Assembly: GCA_023954655.1 (NCBI GenBank)
Contig: JAGSHH010000002.1
Span: 1 to 48,952, forward strand
Reading direction: 5' to 3'
Origin: Colwelliaceae bacterium
Lineage (GTDB): Bacteria > Pseudomonadota > Gammaproteobacteria > Enterobacterales > Alteromonadaceae
Length of the DNA: 48,952 nucleotides
Part shown: piece by piece, positions 26,833-37,591 of the stretch
Layout: each line of letters starts with the position of its first letter
How positions within the stretch are numbered: the first letter of the stretch is position 1
The notes under the pieces: model-generated
Told to the model about the DNA's origin: nothing
What the model saw: only the letters and a program-made list of their open reading frames with translations
Database searches by the model: none
Made by a program: the position numbers and the translations under genes

Positions 26833-27783
26833 TCAATTATCACTTTTAATAACTGAAAATGGCTCCGTTTCTTTAGGCTTTCCTTGATTAATTGATATTT
26901 CAACACGACGGTTACGTCGTCTATTTAATGCATTAGTATTAGGCACTAAAGGACGCGCATCTGCATGTCCTGCAACCAACATACGAGACGTATCAAAATC
27001 ATCCACTTTCACTAATTCATGAGCTATAGCTACGGCTCGCTTACTCGACAAATCCCAATTTGAAGTAAATAACTCAGAGCTAATACCTTGATTATCGGTA
27101 TGACCCGAAACCATAATTTCACCAGGAACCGTTTTTAATAATTCGCCAATCTCTCGAATAATAGGTTTAAACTTAGGTTGTAAAAATGCTGATCCCGATG
27201 GAAATGCACCGTTTTCTCTTATTCGAATAATCACCTGTTGTCCTAATGACTCAAGTTCAATCGCGCCGTCTTGAATTTGCTGCTCTAATTGTTCTGCTAT
27301 CTTTTTCGCTAATTCATTTACTTGTTCTTCAGAAGCTTGCTCAAGTTCATCTTTAGCTTTTTGCATTGCTTGAGCTGACATTTCGTCTGCTGTGCTTTGT
27401 GATTGCCCACCACGTTCAGTTCCACGCTGTTCTTGTCGGCCACCGGCAGAGGTTTCATCACCTGCTTGAAATTCCAACATTTGTTGTGTCATTTCAACTG
27501 TTTGCTGTTGAATAACTTCAATGGGTGTTGGCTCTGGTTTACCCGGTCTAAACTCTTGAGCAATAATACTGGTACCTTTTGGAATATCTTTTACTTCAAT
27601 TTTATTTTGTACACCAAAAGCAAATTTCATTGAACCTGCTATTTGTTTAAACTTTAAAACATCCATTTCAGAAAACGATAATAAAAGTACAAAGAAGCAC
27701 ATCAACAATGACATTAAATCAGCAAAAGTTCCCATCCAGGCGGGTAAGCCAGGTGGTGGACATTTACATTCTTGATCAGCCAT
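26833..27783 (-). CDS. pomB: Flagellar stator protein PomB
   Basis: A 316-residue stator subunit with one membrane helix carrying the ion-binding aspartate (TFADLMSLLMCFFVLLLS, Asp22), a glutamine/glutamate-rich periplasmic linker, and a C-terminal OmpA-like peptidoglycan-binding domain (VSGHTDNQG, SKRAVAIAHELV, NRRVEISI). With PomA it forms the sodium-driven polar flagellar motor stator. It follows pomA by 11 bp. Confidence 0.95.
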   Translation of the reverse strand: MADQECKCPPPGLPAWMGTFADLMSLLMCFFVLLLSFSEMDVLKFKQIAGSMKFAFGVQNKIEVKDIPKGTSIIAQEFRPGKPEPTPIEVIQQQTVEMTQQMLEFQAGDETSAGGRQEQRGTERGGQSQSTADEMSAQAMQKAKDELEQASEEQVNELAKKIAEQLEQQIQDGAIELESLGQQVIIRIRENGAFPSGSAFLQPKFKPIIREIGELLKTVPGEIMVSGHTDNQGISSELFTSNWDLSSKRAVAIAHELVKVDDFDTSRMLVAGHADARPLVPNTNALNRRRNRRVEISINQGKPKETEPFSVIKSDN

Positions 27784-27794
27784 AAGTGCCTCAG

Positions 27795-28559
27795 TTACTC
27801 TTCAGTGGTATCAATATTACGTTTACCTTCTGCCAAATAATTCTTCAGCAAACCTTCAATTACTCGTGGGTTTTGTCCATCTTGAATTCCTAAAACAGCG
27901 TCAAGGATCAATTCTTGATTCAACTTTTCTTCACTCAAGCGAACTTTCAGTTTATTTGCAATTGGAATAGCAAGTACGTTGGCAAGAAATGCTCCATATA
28001 AAGTCGTTAATAAGGCAACAGCCATTGCAGGTCCAATCGCTTTAGGATCATCCATATTTGACAGCATAGCTACTAAACCAATTAGTGTACCAATCATTCC
28101 CATAGCTGGTGCAACATCTGCTAACGCCATCATCATGCCAATGCCTGTTTCATGGCGTTCAGTTGTTAAGTTGATATCTTTCTGCAGTGTCCCTCGTACA
28201 ACATCAGCGTCATGCCCATCAACAAGCATATCAACACCTTTTTGCATAAAAGCGTTTGTTATTTCTGCTTCTTCTAATGCTAAAAAACCACCTTTACGCG
28301 CAGCATCAGCCATCTCAACAGATTTTTCAATAAGTTCATCTGGTTGTTCAATTTTAAACATGAACGCTTTGCCCATGATTTTACCAATACCAAAAAATTG
28401 TCCTAAATTGTAATTAGACAAAACCACAAAAAGAGAACCACAGAACACGATAAGAATTGATTGGGTATCAACAAACATGCTGATATCGCCACCTAAGATC
28501 ATTGCCATAACAATAAAACCAATGGCACCTACAATTCCTAGTAGCGTAGCTAAATCCAC
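27795..28559 (-). CDS. pomA: Flagellar stator protein PomA
   Basis: A 254-residue inner-membrane stator channel subunit with four helices (MDLATLLGIVGAIGFIVMA, then two helices around AMGMIGTLIGLVAM and TTLYGAFLANVLAIPIA). The open frame extends to a TTG at 28571, but GGAGG (28565-28569) lies 5 nt before an internal GTG at 28559, and starting there gives MDLATLLG, the family N-terminus. The sodium-type assignment comes from similarity to Vibrio PomA; coupling ion is not proven. Confidence 0.94.
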   Translation of the reverse strand: MDLATLLGIVGAIGFIVMAMILGGDISMFVDTQSILIVFCGSLFVVLSNYNLGQFFGIGKIMGKAFMFKIEQPDELIEKSVEMADAARKGGFLALEEAEITNAFMQKGVDMLVDGHDADVVRGTLQKDINLTTERHETGIGMMMALADVAPAMGMIGTLIGLVAMLSNMDDPKAIGPAMAVALLTTLYGAFLANVLAIPIANKLKVRLSEEKLNQELILDAVLGIQDGQNPRVIEGLLKNYLAEGKRNIDTTEE

Positions 28560-28857
28560 ATAAGCCTCCAAAACTTTTTAATAAAACCTAAAACCTTTGA
28601 ATTGATAATAACTCAAGGTTTTAGGATACGCGAATACAAATACCAAAATCGCCTAAAACATAAACAACGCAAAAAAATATGAAAAGTGATGTTGATCTTT
28701 TTAATTGTTATAGAGTTATTATCGTCCATATTGTCAATAACTTAACACAATTTAATTATTATTTTTTTTCAAGAATAAAAATCCCCAGCATTGACCAACA
28801 AGACCAGCTAAGGTAACTTGCGCGTAACTTAAGAAAATAATGATTTATTTATAGCTA

Positions 28858-29106
28858 ATGGCCCGTAAAAAAATTGAAAATTTAACCTTTGAAGATTCCC
28901 TGGATGAACTTGAACAAATTGTTCAGAATCTTGAAAAAGGTGAACTTAACTTAGAAGATGCTATGGCAATGTTTGAACGAGGTTTAAACTTAAGTCAAGT
29001 TAGCCAAGAAAAATTAAAAGATGCAGAACAAAAAGTCCAAATTTTAATGGACACGAAAGGCTTAACTCAGCTTGAGAATTATAATTACGATGAGAATTCC
29101 AAGTAG
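28858..29106 (+). CDS. xseB: Exodeoxyribonuclease VII small subunit
   Basis: An 82-residue subunit of ExoVII, which with XseA degrades single-stranded DNA. It has the family coiled-coil core FEDSLDELEQIVQNLEKGELNLED and MFERGLNLSQ. It is the first gene of the classical xseB-ispA-dxs operon; its stop codon overlaps the GTG of ispA by one base. No strong ribosome-binding site. Confidence 0.97.
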   Translation: MARKKIENLTFEDSLDELEQIVQNLEKGELNLEDAMAMFERGLNLSQVSQEKLKDAEQKVQILMDTKGLTQLENYNYDENSK

Positions 29107-29996
29107 TGAGTAAATTAGCACAACTTGAATATTTTCAGGAAAAAACCAATAAATACCTCTTAAATAAGCTCGACAGTTTACCAGTTAATGATGACAAGCT
29201 CCTTGAAGCAATGCGCTATGGCTTATTAATAGGTGGTAAACGAATGCGCCCTTATTTGGCCTATATTACGGGCGATTGTTTATCAATAAATGAAAGTGAC
29301 ATTGATGGTATAGCCGCGGCATTAGAATGTATACATGCTTATTCTTTGTTGCATGACGATTTGCCTGCCATGGATGATGATAACTTAAGACGCGGAAAAC
29401 CCACCTGCCATATTGCTTTTGATGAAGCTACTGCCATTTTAGCGGGCGATAGTTTACAAACTTTAGCTTTTGATATTTTAGCTAATCATTCGTTTTCAGA
29501 ATATGTTTCAACTAAACGTGTTCAACTCATAAAGCTAATTGTTCATGCTAGTGGTTATCAAGGAATGTGTGGCGGACAAGCCTTAGATTTATCTGCAACT
29601 GGACAAACTATTTCGTTAACCGAGCTAGAAAAACTACATGCATTAAAAACGGGTGCATTACTTGAAGCATCAGTGTTAATGGCTGCAGAGTGTTCTCAAA
29701 ACATTACAGAAGTAGATAAAACACATTTATCAAATTTTGCCCAATTAATCGGTTTAGCTTATCAAGTTCGTGATGATATTATTGATATTACATCAAGTGA
29801 AGAAGAATTAGGAAAGCCTGCAGGCTCTGACATCGAAGCTAATAAAAGTACATACCCTGCATTGCTTGGTTTACAAGGGGCTCAGCAAAAAGCTGACAAC
29901 TTATATCAACAAGCACTACAAGCTTTAAGCCATTTACCTTACAATACACAGAATCTATCGGAATTTGCGACTTTTATCATCAATAGAACCAATTAA
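29106..29996 (+). CDS. ispA: Farnesyl diphosphate synthase
   Basis: A 296-residue prenyltransferase condensing IPP with DMAPP/GPP to FPP, for quinones and undecaprenyl phosphate. The two aspartate-rich motifs are present: DDLPAMDDD (first) and DDIID (second), plus GGKRMRP and the KTGALLEASV motif. The GTG start at 29106 shares a base with the xseB stop, indicating coupling. Substrate length specificity is inferred from operon context. Confidence 0.96.
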   Translation: MSKLAQLEYFQEKTNKYLLNKLDSLPVNDDKLLEAMRYGLLIGGKRMRPYLAYITGDCLSINESDIDGIAAALECIHAYSLLHDDLPAMDDDNLRRGKPTCHIAFDEATAILAGDSLQTLAFDILANHSFSEYVSTKRVQLIKLIVHASGYQGMCGGQALDLSATGQTISLTELEKLHALKTGALLEASVLMAAECSQNITEVDKTHLSNFAQLIGLAYQVRDDIIDITSSEEELGKPAGSDIEANKSTYPALLGLQGAQQKADNLYQQALQALSHLPYNTQNLSEFATFIINRTN

Positions 29997-30033
29997 GTTG
30001 CTATAAAGTACTGTTGCTACAAAAATAATAATT

Positions 30034-31896
30034 ATGACTATAAACCTTAACGAATACCCTTTACTCTCCGAAATTAATTATCCGGCCGACTTGCGCAAGC
30101 TAGACCACGCCAGTTTACCTCAAGCCAGTGAAGAACTTCGTCGTTATTTATTAAATTCGGTTAGTAATAGTAGTGGTCATTTTGCATCAGGTTTAGGCAC
30201 AATAGAACTTACAGTAGCTCTTCATTATGTTTACAACACTCCATTTGATCATTTAATTTGGGATGTTGGTCATCAGGCTTACCCGCATAAGATATTAACG
30301 GGACGTCGGGATCAACTTCACAGTATCAGACAAAAAGATGGTCTTCACCCTTTTCCTTGGCGTGAAGAAAGCGAATACGACATATTAAGTGTAGGTCATT
30401 CTAGTACTTCAATATCAGCAGCCTTAGGCATGGCAGTAGCTGCTGAAAAAGAAGGAAAAAATAGAAAAACAGTTGCCGTTATTGGTGATGGAGCAATGAC
30501 CGCAGGCATGGCTTTTGAAGCACTTAATCATGCCGGAGATATTCACAAAGACATGTTAGTCATATTAAATGACAATGAAATGTCGATATCTGAAAATGTA
30601 GGTGCATTAAATAATCACTTCGCTAAAATGTTATCAGGTAGCATATATACTGGCATTCGTGAAGGTAGTAAGCGCATACTAAAGAACATCCCTCCTATTA
30701 AAGAGTTAGCCAGTCGAGCTGAAGAACATATCAAAGGCATGGTTGTTCCGAGTACTTTTTTTGAAGAATTAGGTTTTAACTATATAGGGCCAATTGATGG
30801 TCACGATGTTAATGGTTTGGTTGATACAATTACGAATATGCGTAACCTAAAGGGCCCTCAGCTATTACATATTGCAACCAAGAAAGGCAAAGGCTATCAC
30901 GCTGCTGAACAAGACCCGATAAAATATCACGCCGTACCAAAATTTAACCCAGCTGAAACCAGTCTTCCTGCAAGTAAGCCAAGCTTACCAACTTATTCGC
31001 AAATTTTTGGTGATTGGCTGTGTAAAACAGCTGAACATGATGAAAAACTCGTTGCCATAACTCCAGCAATGCGCGAAGGTTCTGGTATGGTAGAGTTTAG
31101 TCAACGCTTCCCTGATAAATATTTTGATGTGGCAATTGCTGAACAGCATGCTATTACCTTTGCTGCAGGTTTAGCTATTGGTGGACATAACGCTGTTGTA
31201 GCTATTTACTCTAGCTTTTTACAACGTGGATATGATCAATTAATTCACGATGTGGCTATACAAGATCTACCAGTTTTATTTGCTATAGATAGAGCAGGAA
31301 TTGTCGGGGCTGATGGCCCGACTCATCAAGGGGCATTTGACTTAAGCTTTATGCGTTGTATCCCAAATATAGTGATTATGACGCCAGCTGACGAAAAAGA
31401 ATGTCAGTTAATGCTAACCACAGGTCATAAACTCAATAAACCTGCTGCAGTTCGTTACCCTCGTGGTACTGGAACAGGTCAGTCTTTACCTGAAATTAAT
31501 GAAACCATTGAAGTTGGGAAAGGTAGAATTATTGAAGATGGTCAAGAAATTGCAATTCTCAATTTTGGCACAACATTAGCCGAAGCAACCATTGCAGGAA
31601 AATCACTTAATGCAACTGTTGTTGATATGCGTTTTGTTAAACCTATCGATGAAGCTTTAATTACTCAGTTATTAGAAAAGCATAATACGCTTGTTACTGT
31701 TGAAGATAATGCGATTGCTGGTGGTGCAGGTTCAGCAGTGAACGAGTATGTTTTAAACACACAAAATAATTGTAAAATTTTAAATATCGGCTTACCTGAT
31801 GTATTTATTAAGCACGGTACTCAACAAGAAATACATCAGGAATTAGGTTTAGACAGTGCTGGTATTATCGATAAAATACAGAAACTTCTTAATTAA
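30034..31896 (+). CDS. dxs: 1-deoxy-D-xylulose-5-phosphate synthase
   Basis: A 620-residue thiamine-diphosphate enzyme catalysing the first step of the MEP isoprenoid pathway from pyruvate and glyceraldehyde 3-phosphate. It shows [14 protein letters not shown], the ThDP motif [19 protein letters not shown]...NDNEMSIS, the transketolase pyrimidine domain ([15 protein letters not shown]) and a C-terminal transketolase domain. Length and the position after ispA are typical. The MEP product feeds ispA directly. Confidence 0.98.
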   Translation: MTINLNEYPLLSEINYPADLRKLDHASLPQASEELRRYLLNSVSNSSGHFASGLGTIELTVALHYVYNTPFDHLIWDVGHQAYPHKILTGRRDQLHSIRQKDGLHPFPWREESEYDILSVGHSSTSISAALGMAVAAEKEGKNRKTVAVIGDGAMTAGMAFEALNHAGDIHKDMLVILNDNEMSISENVGALNNHFAKMLSGSIYTGIREGSKRILKNIPPIKELASRAEEHIKGMVVPSTFFEELGFNYIGPIDGHDVNGLVDTITNMRNLKGPQLLHIATKKGKGYHAAEQDPIKYHAVPKFNPAETSLPASKPSLPTYSQIFGDWLCKTAEHDEKLVAITPAMREGSGMVEFSQRFPDKYFDVAIAEQHAITFAAGLAIGGHNAVVAIYSSFLQRGYDQLIHDVAIQDLPVLFAIDRAGIVGADGPTHQGAFDLSFMRCIPNIVIMTPADEKECQLMLTTGHKLNKPAAVRYPRGTGTGQSLPEINETIEVGKGRIIEDGQEIAILNFGTTLAEATIAGKSLNATVVDMRFVKPIDEALITQLLEKHNTLVTVEDNAIAGGAGSAVNEYVLNTQNNCKILNIGLPDVFIKHGTQQEIHQELGLDSAGIIDKIQKLLN

Positions 31897-32059
31897 CATT
31901 CATTAACACAATATAAACAGCATTATATATAACGGTTAATTCCCATCATTATCCATTTTTGGTGTTTAAGTGTGTAAAAGTTCAATCTATTTCTTCTATC
32001 AGGTCTAACTTTCAGTTATAACAACTACATAATAATAACTATTATTCATTGGAGTTGTG

Positions 32060-33592
32060 ATGCGTATTTTAAAATTTTTTTGTTATTCTTTTTTTTCTAT
32101 TAGCTTAAGTATTCTAGCAAAAGAAGTGGTTGTTGAAGAATTAACTGTTACTGAAATTCATCAAGAAATGGAGTCTGGTTTACTTACTAGTGAAGCTTTA
32201 GTTAGCTTTTACCTTAAACGAATTGATGATATTGATAAAAACGGTAAAAAACTCAATTCAGTTTCTCAGCTCAATGAAAATGCCCTAGCACAAGCGAAAA
32301 AACTCGACAAAATATTTAAAAAATCTGGTTTTGTTGGTGCATTACATGGCATACCTATTTTATTAAAAGACAATATAGACACTATTGATGGCATGGCAAA
32401 TACCGCTGGTTCTCATGCTTTATTAAATAATTTCCCTAAAAATGACGCCTTTTTTGTTAACCAATTGAAACAAGCAGGAGCAATAATTCTTGGAAAAACA
32501 AATTTGAGTGAATGGGCTAATTTTCGTTCTACCTCATCTTCAAGTGGCTGGAGCGGCCTACACGGGCAAACTCGCAACCCTTATGATTTAACGGCTTCAC
32601 CTTGTGGTTCAAGTTCTGGATCTGGTGTTGCTATTGCAGCGAACCTTGCAACAATCGCGGTAGGTACCGAAACAGATGGGTCTGTCACCTGCCCATCAGC
32701 TATAAATGGAATCGTAGGTATTAAACCGACATTAGGTACTGTCAGTCGTGACGGAATTATTCCTATAGCGCATAGCCAAGATACTGCAGGTCCTATGGCT
32801 CGAAATGTTACCGATGCAGTAATTTTACTTTCCGTAATGGTTGCTGAAGATAAAAATGATGCTAATGTTGAACCATCAAATATTAATTACCTTCAACACT
32901 TAAAAAAGGACGGTTTACAAGGTAAACGTATTGGTATTGCTCGAAATTTAATGGGTTATCACAAAGGGCTGGATGAGACTTTTGAACAAGCGGTAAAAGA
33001 TTTACAAGCACAAGGCGCGATTATCATTGATGACACTAACTTCGAAAACAAAGACCAATGGGGTGATAATGAATTCACGGTTTTATTATATGAATTTAAA
33101 CATGATCTAAACCTATATTTAGCTGCCACAGCAAAAGGATTACCAAAATCGCTCTCTGATATTATTGAATTTAATACAAACAATAGTGATATTGAGATGC
33201 TCTACTTTGAACAAGAAATTATGGAAATGGCACAGAATAAAGCCGATTTGAATTCTGAGGAATACATAGAAGCACTTAAAAAAGCTAAAGCAGCAACACA
33301 AAAAGATGGCATTGATCATTTATTAACAAAATATAATCTTGATTTAATTATTGCCCCCACTACAGGGCCCGCATGGAAAACTGATTGGGTTAATGGCGAT
33401 CACTATTTAGGCGCGTCTTCCAGTGCAGCAGCTATATCTGGTTACCCTCATATAACTGTACCCATGGGCTACGTACACGGTTTACCTGTTGGGCTATCAT
33501 TTTTTTCAGGTAAATTATCAGAAGGTGTACTTATAGAGGCAGCTTTTAGCTATGAACAAGCAGCTAACCATAGAAAACCGCCAAAATTATAA
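32060..33592 (+). CDS. Amidase-signature family protein, exported
   Basis: A 510-residue amidase with a probable signal peptide (residues 1-20). The Ser-cisSer-Lys triad is visible: ILLKDNIDT carries Lys, SPCGSSSGSGVAIAANLA carries cis-Ser, and AVGTETDGSVTCPSAINGIVG carries the nucleophile Ser. It is not GatA: there is no gatB/C nearby and it is exported. It likely hydrolyses an amide in the periplasm. The ATG at 32060 follows GGAG (32051-32054); a GTG directly before it is less likely. Confidence 0.9.
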   Translation: MRILKFFCYSFFSISLSILAKEVVVEELTVTEIHQEMESGLLTSEALVSFYLKRIDDIDKNGKKLNSVSQLNENALAQAKKLDKIFKKSGFVGALHGIPILLKDNIDTIDGMANTAGSHALLNNFPKNDAFFVNQLKQAGAIILGKTNLSEWANFRSTSSSSGWSGLHGQTRNPYDLTASPCGSSSGSGVAIAANLATIAVGTETDGSVTCPSAINGIVGIKPTLGTVSRDGIIPIAHSQDTAGPMARNVTDAVILLSVMVAEDKNDANVEPSNINYLQHLKKDGLQGKRIGIARNLMGYHKGLDETFEQAVKDLQAQGAIIIDDTNFENKDQWGDNEFTVLLYEFKHDLNLYLAATAKGLPKSLSDIIEFNTNNSDIEMLYFEQEIMEMAQNKADLNSEEYIEALKKAKAATQKDGIDHLLTKYNLDLIIAPTTGPAWKTDWVNGDHYLGASSSAAAISGYPHITVPMGYVHGLPVGLSFFSGKLSEGVLIEAAFSYEQAANHRKPPKL

Positions 33593-33689
33593 ATGTTTAT
33601 CTATTTTTTATTTAAAATAAGGCAATTTAATCATCGAAAAGTCTGTAAATATTTCCTATAGTTAACTTTGTGCAAAGCAAAACCTTAGC

Positions 33690-34571
33690 TTGCTATTTAT
33701 ATTAGGTAATCAGAATTTGAAGCATGTTTTAATAAAAATCATGCTATGGATAGCTGCATTTAACTTATCAATGATCATTTGTTTTAAGTTATCTGCAAAA
33801 GAAGTGCTTACTTGGAGAGTAATAGATTGGCCTCCCTTTTATATCCTGCACGGTAAGGATAAAGGGGAAGGCATCTATGATAAATTAATTAAACATATCT
33901 CTACTGAGCTTCCTGAATATGAACACAGGACAATGGTGATGAATACCAAACGAGTTTTAGCAGAGATGAATGCTGGCTCGCATGTTTGTCATCCATCTGC
34001 TCTTAGCGATACCGAAGCTATTTTATCTGTGGCAAACAGTTTTTTATTACCACATCGTATTATCTTTGATTCAACAGCTAGGCCAGAACTAAACAACAAA
34101 CGTTCTATTTCCATCAGTAATTTAATGTCTAAGAAAAACTTTAAAATTGGTGTTGCAAGCGACAGGTACCCAATCACTTTAAACCATGTATTAGATAGGT
34201 ATAGGCAGAAATCCAACTTTATCAATCAAAATAATTACAACAGTTTAATTCGAATGTTCTTTAGAAAAAGGGTCGATGCTTTAATTGAATACCCACCAGT
34301 GATCAACTATTCCAAACGTTTTTTAAATGAAACAATGCACAACAGCAGCATTGCAATTGAAGAGTTAAATAAAACTAAGTACTTACCTGTGCATTTCGCT
34401 TGCCCAAATAACACATGGGGCAAAGAAGTTATTAATAAAATCAACCAAATACTTATAAACGAAACCAATACAAATAAATACCTAGACTTTCGCTTGAAAT
34501 GGTATGACGAAAAAAGCCAAAAATTACTCAAAAAATATTATCAAGAAGATTACTTAAACGATAAAAAATAA
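33690..34571 (+). CDS. TIGR02285-like periplasmic protein (solute-binding family 3-like)
   Basis: A 293-residue protein with an N-terminal hydrophobic segment (about residues 12-36) and a mature part starting KEVLTWRVIDWPPFYILHGKDKGEGIYDKLI, like TIGR02285 proteins, remotely related to amino-acid-binding proteins. The start is ambiguous: TTG at 33690 or ATG at 33741 (the latter leaves a shorter but still adequate signal). No transporter genes are beside it. Ligand unknown. Confidence 0.75.
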   Translation: MLFILGNQNLKHVLIKIMLWIAAFNLSMIICFKLSAKEVLTWRVIDWPPFYILHGKDKGEGIYDKLIKHISTELPEYEHRTMVMNTKRVLAEMNAGSHVCHPSALSDTEAILSVANSFLLPHRIIFDSTARPELNNKRSISISNLMSKKNFKIGVASDRYPITLNHVLDRYRQKSNFINQNNYNSLIRMFFRKRVDALIEYPPVINYSKRFLNETMHNSSIAIEELNKTKYLPVHFACPNNTWGKEVINKINQILINETNTNKYLDFRLKWYDEKSQKLLKKYYQEDYLNDKK

Positions 34572-34577
34572 TTCATA

Positions 34578-34605
34578 AAAAACGCGACATAATGTCGCGT
34601 TTTTT
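34578..34605. terminator. Bidirectional terminator before ribBX
   Basis: ACGCGACAT (34582-34590) and ATGTCGCGT (34592-34600) form a hairpin with A-run on the left and T6 on the right, between two convergent genes. Confidence 0.88.
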
Positions 34606-34627
34606 ATAGGTAAGCATCTATAAATAT

Positions 34628-35737
34628 TTACTCTGAAATATACTCAACAACTTCTAGACCAAAACCTGACAATGAATGATATTTAACTTGGGAGCTTAAT
34701 AGGCGCATTTTTCCAACACCTAAGTTTGATAAAATTTGAGAACCAACACCAACATTTCTTGAACCGACATGGCGTTGAATTTCTTTTACTGTTTCTCCTG
34801 CATCAAGCTTGGCATATTTACTCACTTGGGCAATTAATTCTTCAGGTGACTCATGCTTTCCTAGAAGAACCAATACACCACCTTCTTGGCCTATTTTTTC
34901 TAAGGCATTGCCAATTGGCCATTTAGCCACACTTTCCCGCTGGCTAAATAATAAATCTCTGAAGGTATTTTCTAAATGAACTCGTACTAATGTTGGCTGT
35001 TCTGAATTTATTTCACCTTTAGTTAAAGCAAAATGTGCTTGACCATCAATAGTATCTTTAAAAACTGTTAAATCGAACTCTCCAAAAGCTGTTGGTAATT
35101 TACATTGAGATATACGTTCAATAGTAGTTTCATTGGCATTACGATATTCAATTAAATCCGCAATAGTGCCCATTTTTAAGTCATGCTTTTGGGCAATCAA
35201 TTCTAAATCAGGACGACGCGCCATTGTGCCATCTTCATTTAAAATTTCTACAATCACTGCTGCAGCTTCTAGTCCTGCTAAACGTGCTAAATCAACACCT
35301 GCTTCGGTATGACCCGCACGATTTAAAACACCACCATCTTTCGCCATAAGAGGAAAAATATGACCCGGTTGTACAATAGAATGCTGATTAGCATCAGGTC
35401 CAATAGCTGCTAATACCGTGGTAGCACGATCAGCAGCTGAAATCCCTGTTGTAACACCTTCTGCAGCTTCTATAGAAACAGTAAAATTAGTTGAAAATTG
35501 TGCATCATTTTTATCAACCATTAATGGCAATTTTAATTTTTGACAATGCTCTACAGACATTGGCATGCAAATCAAGCCTCGGCCATGTGTTGCCATAAAA
35601 TTTATAGCTTCAGGTGTCACAAGTTCTGCTGCCATAATAAAGTCGCCTTCATTCTCGCGATCTTCATCATCCATTAAGATAACCATCTTGCCTTGTTTAA
35701 TATCTTCAATGATCTCTTTTGGAGAGTGTAAATTCAT
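34628..35737 (-). CDS. ribBX: RibBX-type 3,4-dihydroxy-2-butanone 4-phosphate synthase with degenerate GTP cyclohydrolase II domain
   Basis: A 369-residue protein. The N-terminal half is an intact RibB domain ([45 protein letters not shown]), which makes a riboflavin precursor from ribulose 5-phosphate. The C-terminal half retains GTP cyclohydrolase II length but lacks the zinc-binding cysteines and the VRVHSECLTGDVFGS-type motif (here [15 protein letters not shown]), so that activity is probably lost. Such RibBX proteins are known in gammaproteobacteria. It follows ribD and ribE; ribH, normally next, is not here. Confidence 0.92.
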   Translation of the reverse strand: MNLHSPKEIIEDIKQGKMVILMDDEDRENEGDFIMAAELVTPEAINFMATHGRGLICMPMSVEHCQKLKLPLMVDKNDAQFSTNFTVSIEAAEGVTTGISAADRATTVLAAIGPDANQHSIVQPGHIFPLMAKDGGVLNRAGHTEAGVDLARLAGLEAAAVIVEILNEDGTMARRPDLELIAQKHDLKMGTIADLIEYRNANETTIERISQCKLPTAFGEFDLTVFKDTIDGQAHFALTKGEINSEQPTLVRVHLENTFRDLLFSQRESVAKWPIGNALEKIGQEGGVLVLLGKHESPEELIAQVSKYAKLDAGETVKEIQRHVGSRNVGVGSQILSNLGVGKMRLLSSQVKYHSLSGFGLEVVEYISE

Positions 35738-35759
35738 AATTTCCTCTTAATTTTGCTTT

Positions 35760-36419
35760 CTAACCTTTAAGAAAACCACTTTGCTTTAACAAAGCTTCAG
35801 TTACGCCAGAAGGCGCTTGCTGGTTATTATTTTTAAGTAATAATCGCTCTATATATCGAGCCATTACATCTACTTCTATATTAACTTTAGTGCCAACTTG
35901 ATAACTCGGCATTATTGTTTGTTCACTAGTGTGAGGAACGATAGTTAACCGAAACTGATCTTCCGTTAAACTATTAACGGTTAAACTCACACCATCAATA
36001 GTAATTGAACCTTTTTCTGCAATATAAACGGCTATGTCATTCGACATGCTTAGCCAATATTCAATGCTATTACCATTTTGATTCATTGACTTAACTGTTG
36101 ATACCGCATCAACATGACCAGATACAATATGCCCACCAAAACGGGTAGTTGGTAACATGGCTTTTTCCAAATTTACTTTTTGGTTATGACCATAGTTTGC
36201 GAAACCTGTTCGCGTTAATGTTTCTTTAGAAACATCCGCAGTAAAGCTGTGTTGATCAAAAGCAACGACGGTTAAACAAATACCATTTGTGGCAATAGAA
36301 TCACCAAGGTTTACGTCACTCATATCAAGTGTTTGTGTATCAACAGTAATGCGAGCGCCTTCTCCTGTAATACTAATTTGTTTAATTTTACCAACGGCTT
36401 CGATAATTCCAGTAAACAT
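35760..36419 (-). CDS. ribE: Riboflavin synthase alpha subunit
   Basis: A 219-residue enzyme that dismutates 6,7-dimethyl-8-ribityllumazine to riboflavin. It starts MFTGIIEAVGKI, and shows the two homologous barrels, with GDSIATNGICLTVV in the first and GSITIDGVSLTVN in the second, plus GGHIVSGHVDAV. Spacing to ribD is 14 bp. Also called ribC in E. coli. Confidence 0.97.
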   Translation of the reverse strand: MFTGIIEAVGKIKQISITGEGARITVDTQTLDMSDVNLGDSIATNGICLTVVAFDQHSFTADVSKETLTRTGFANYGHNQKVNLEKAMLPTTRFGGHIVSGHVDAVSTVKSMNQNGNSIEYWLSMSNDIAVYIAEKGSITIDGVSLTVNSLTEDQFRLTIVPHTSEQTIMPSYQVGTKVNIEVDVMARYIERLLLKNNNQQAPSGVTEALLKQSGFLKG

Positions 36420-36433
36420 TAAATGTCTCTATT

Positions 36434-37564
36434 TTAATTATTAAACAATGCGGTAATTTTCAAGTCACCGCCCACTAGTGCAATGTCAGAAAATGTTAAA
36501 TTATTTGCCTGAGAGAGCTTTTCTATTGAAGGCATTAAAACTAAACCTTTACCTTGATGCCCCAATAATTTTGGTGCTTGATATAACACTAGTTCATCAA
36601 CTAAATTTTGCTCAATAAAAGCACCGGCTAAAGACATACCAGATTCAATCAATACATCATTAAAACCTTTATTTGCTAATACTTTTAACACAGCCTTTAA
36701 ATCTATGTATTGAGAGTCTTTTGCAAAAGGCAATTTCACTTCTTCTACGAAATGAGGCCACTGATGAATGTTTTCAATGCTGGTGCGCATTATTATTACA
36801 GGTGATGTTTCTGAAAAGAAAGCGATGTCAGGTGTCAAACGATTCCTAGAGTCAATAATAACTCGTACGGGTTGTCTAATATTGTCTTTTAGATAAGTAT
36901 CTTTCAAAGCGCCTAGTTCAGACCAACGTACAGTCATTCTAGCATTATCAGCCAAAATTGAATCAACTCCAGAAATCACGGCACAACTTTTCGCCCTTAA
37001 TTTTTGTACGTCTTGACGTGCATCAGGAGAAGTAATCCACTTACTCTCTCCATTTTCCATTGCTGTTTTACCATCTAAACTTGAAGCAAGTTTGCAACGG
37101 ACATAGGGAAACCCCGATGTCATCAATTTTATAAAGCCAACATTTAATAATTTAGCATCTTCCTCGAGTAGGCCTGATTGTGTTTCAATACCAGCCTCTT
37201 CGAGCATAGCCAAGCCACGGCCAGAAACTTGAGGGTTAGGATCAACCATTGCTGAAATGACTTTGACCACACCAGAGTCAATCAGACCTTTTGCACACGG
37301 AGGTGTTCTGCCAAAATGAGAGCAAGGCTCAAGTGTGACGTATGCTGTAGCACCTTTTGCAAGTTTTCCTGCCATCTTAATAGCGTGAACTTCAGCGTGG
37401 GCTTCTCCTGCTTTTACATGATAGCCTTCGCCAACAACTTTACCATTATTAACTAAAACACAACCTACCCTAGGATTAGGTGAAGTAGTATAAAGGCCAT
37501 GTTCAGCTAATCGAATAGCTTGAGCCATAAATTGATGATCAGAATGAGAAAATGAAGTATTCAT
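36434..37564 (-). CDS. ribD: Bifunctional riboflavin deaminase/reductase RibD
   Basis: A 376-residue enzyme of the riboflavin pathway. The N-terminal deaminase domain carries the zinc motifs HAEVHAI and PCSHFGRTPPC; the C-terminal reductase domain has KLASSLDGKTAMENGESKWIT and the late DVLIESGMSLAGAFIEQNLVDELVLY. Length is typical. It is 27 bp after nrdR in the conserved glyA-nrdR-ribD-ribE-ribBX order. Confidence 0.97.
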   Translation of the reverse strand: MNTSFSHSDHQFMAQAIRLAEHGLYTTSPNPRVGCVLVNNGKVVGEGYHVKAGEAHAEVHAIKMAGKLAKGATAYVTLEPCSHFGRTPPCAKGLIDSGVVKVISAMVDPNPQVSGRGLAMLEEAGIETQSGLLEEDAKLLNVGFIKLMTSGFPYVRCKLASSLDGKTAMENGESKWITSPDARQDVQKLRAKSCAVISGVDSILADNARMTVRWSELGALKDTYLKDNIRQPVRVIIDSRNRLTPDIAFFSETSPVIIMRTSIENIHQWPHFVEEVKLPFAKDSQYIDLKAVLKVLANKGFNDVLIESGMSLAGAFIEQNLVDELVLYQAPKLLGHQGKGLVLMPSIEKLSQANNLTFSDIALVGGDLKITALFNN

Positions 37565-37591
37565 GATTAATAATTTGTCTTTATCATCATG

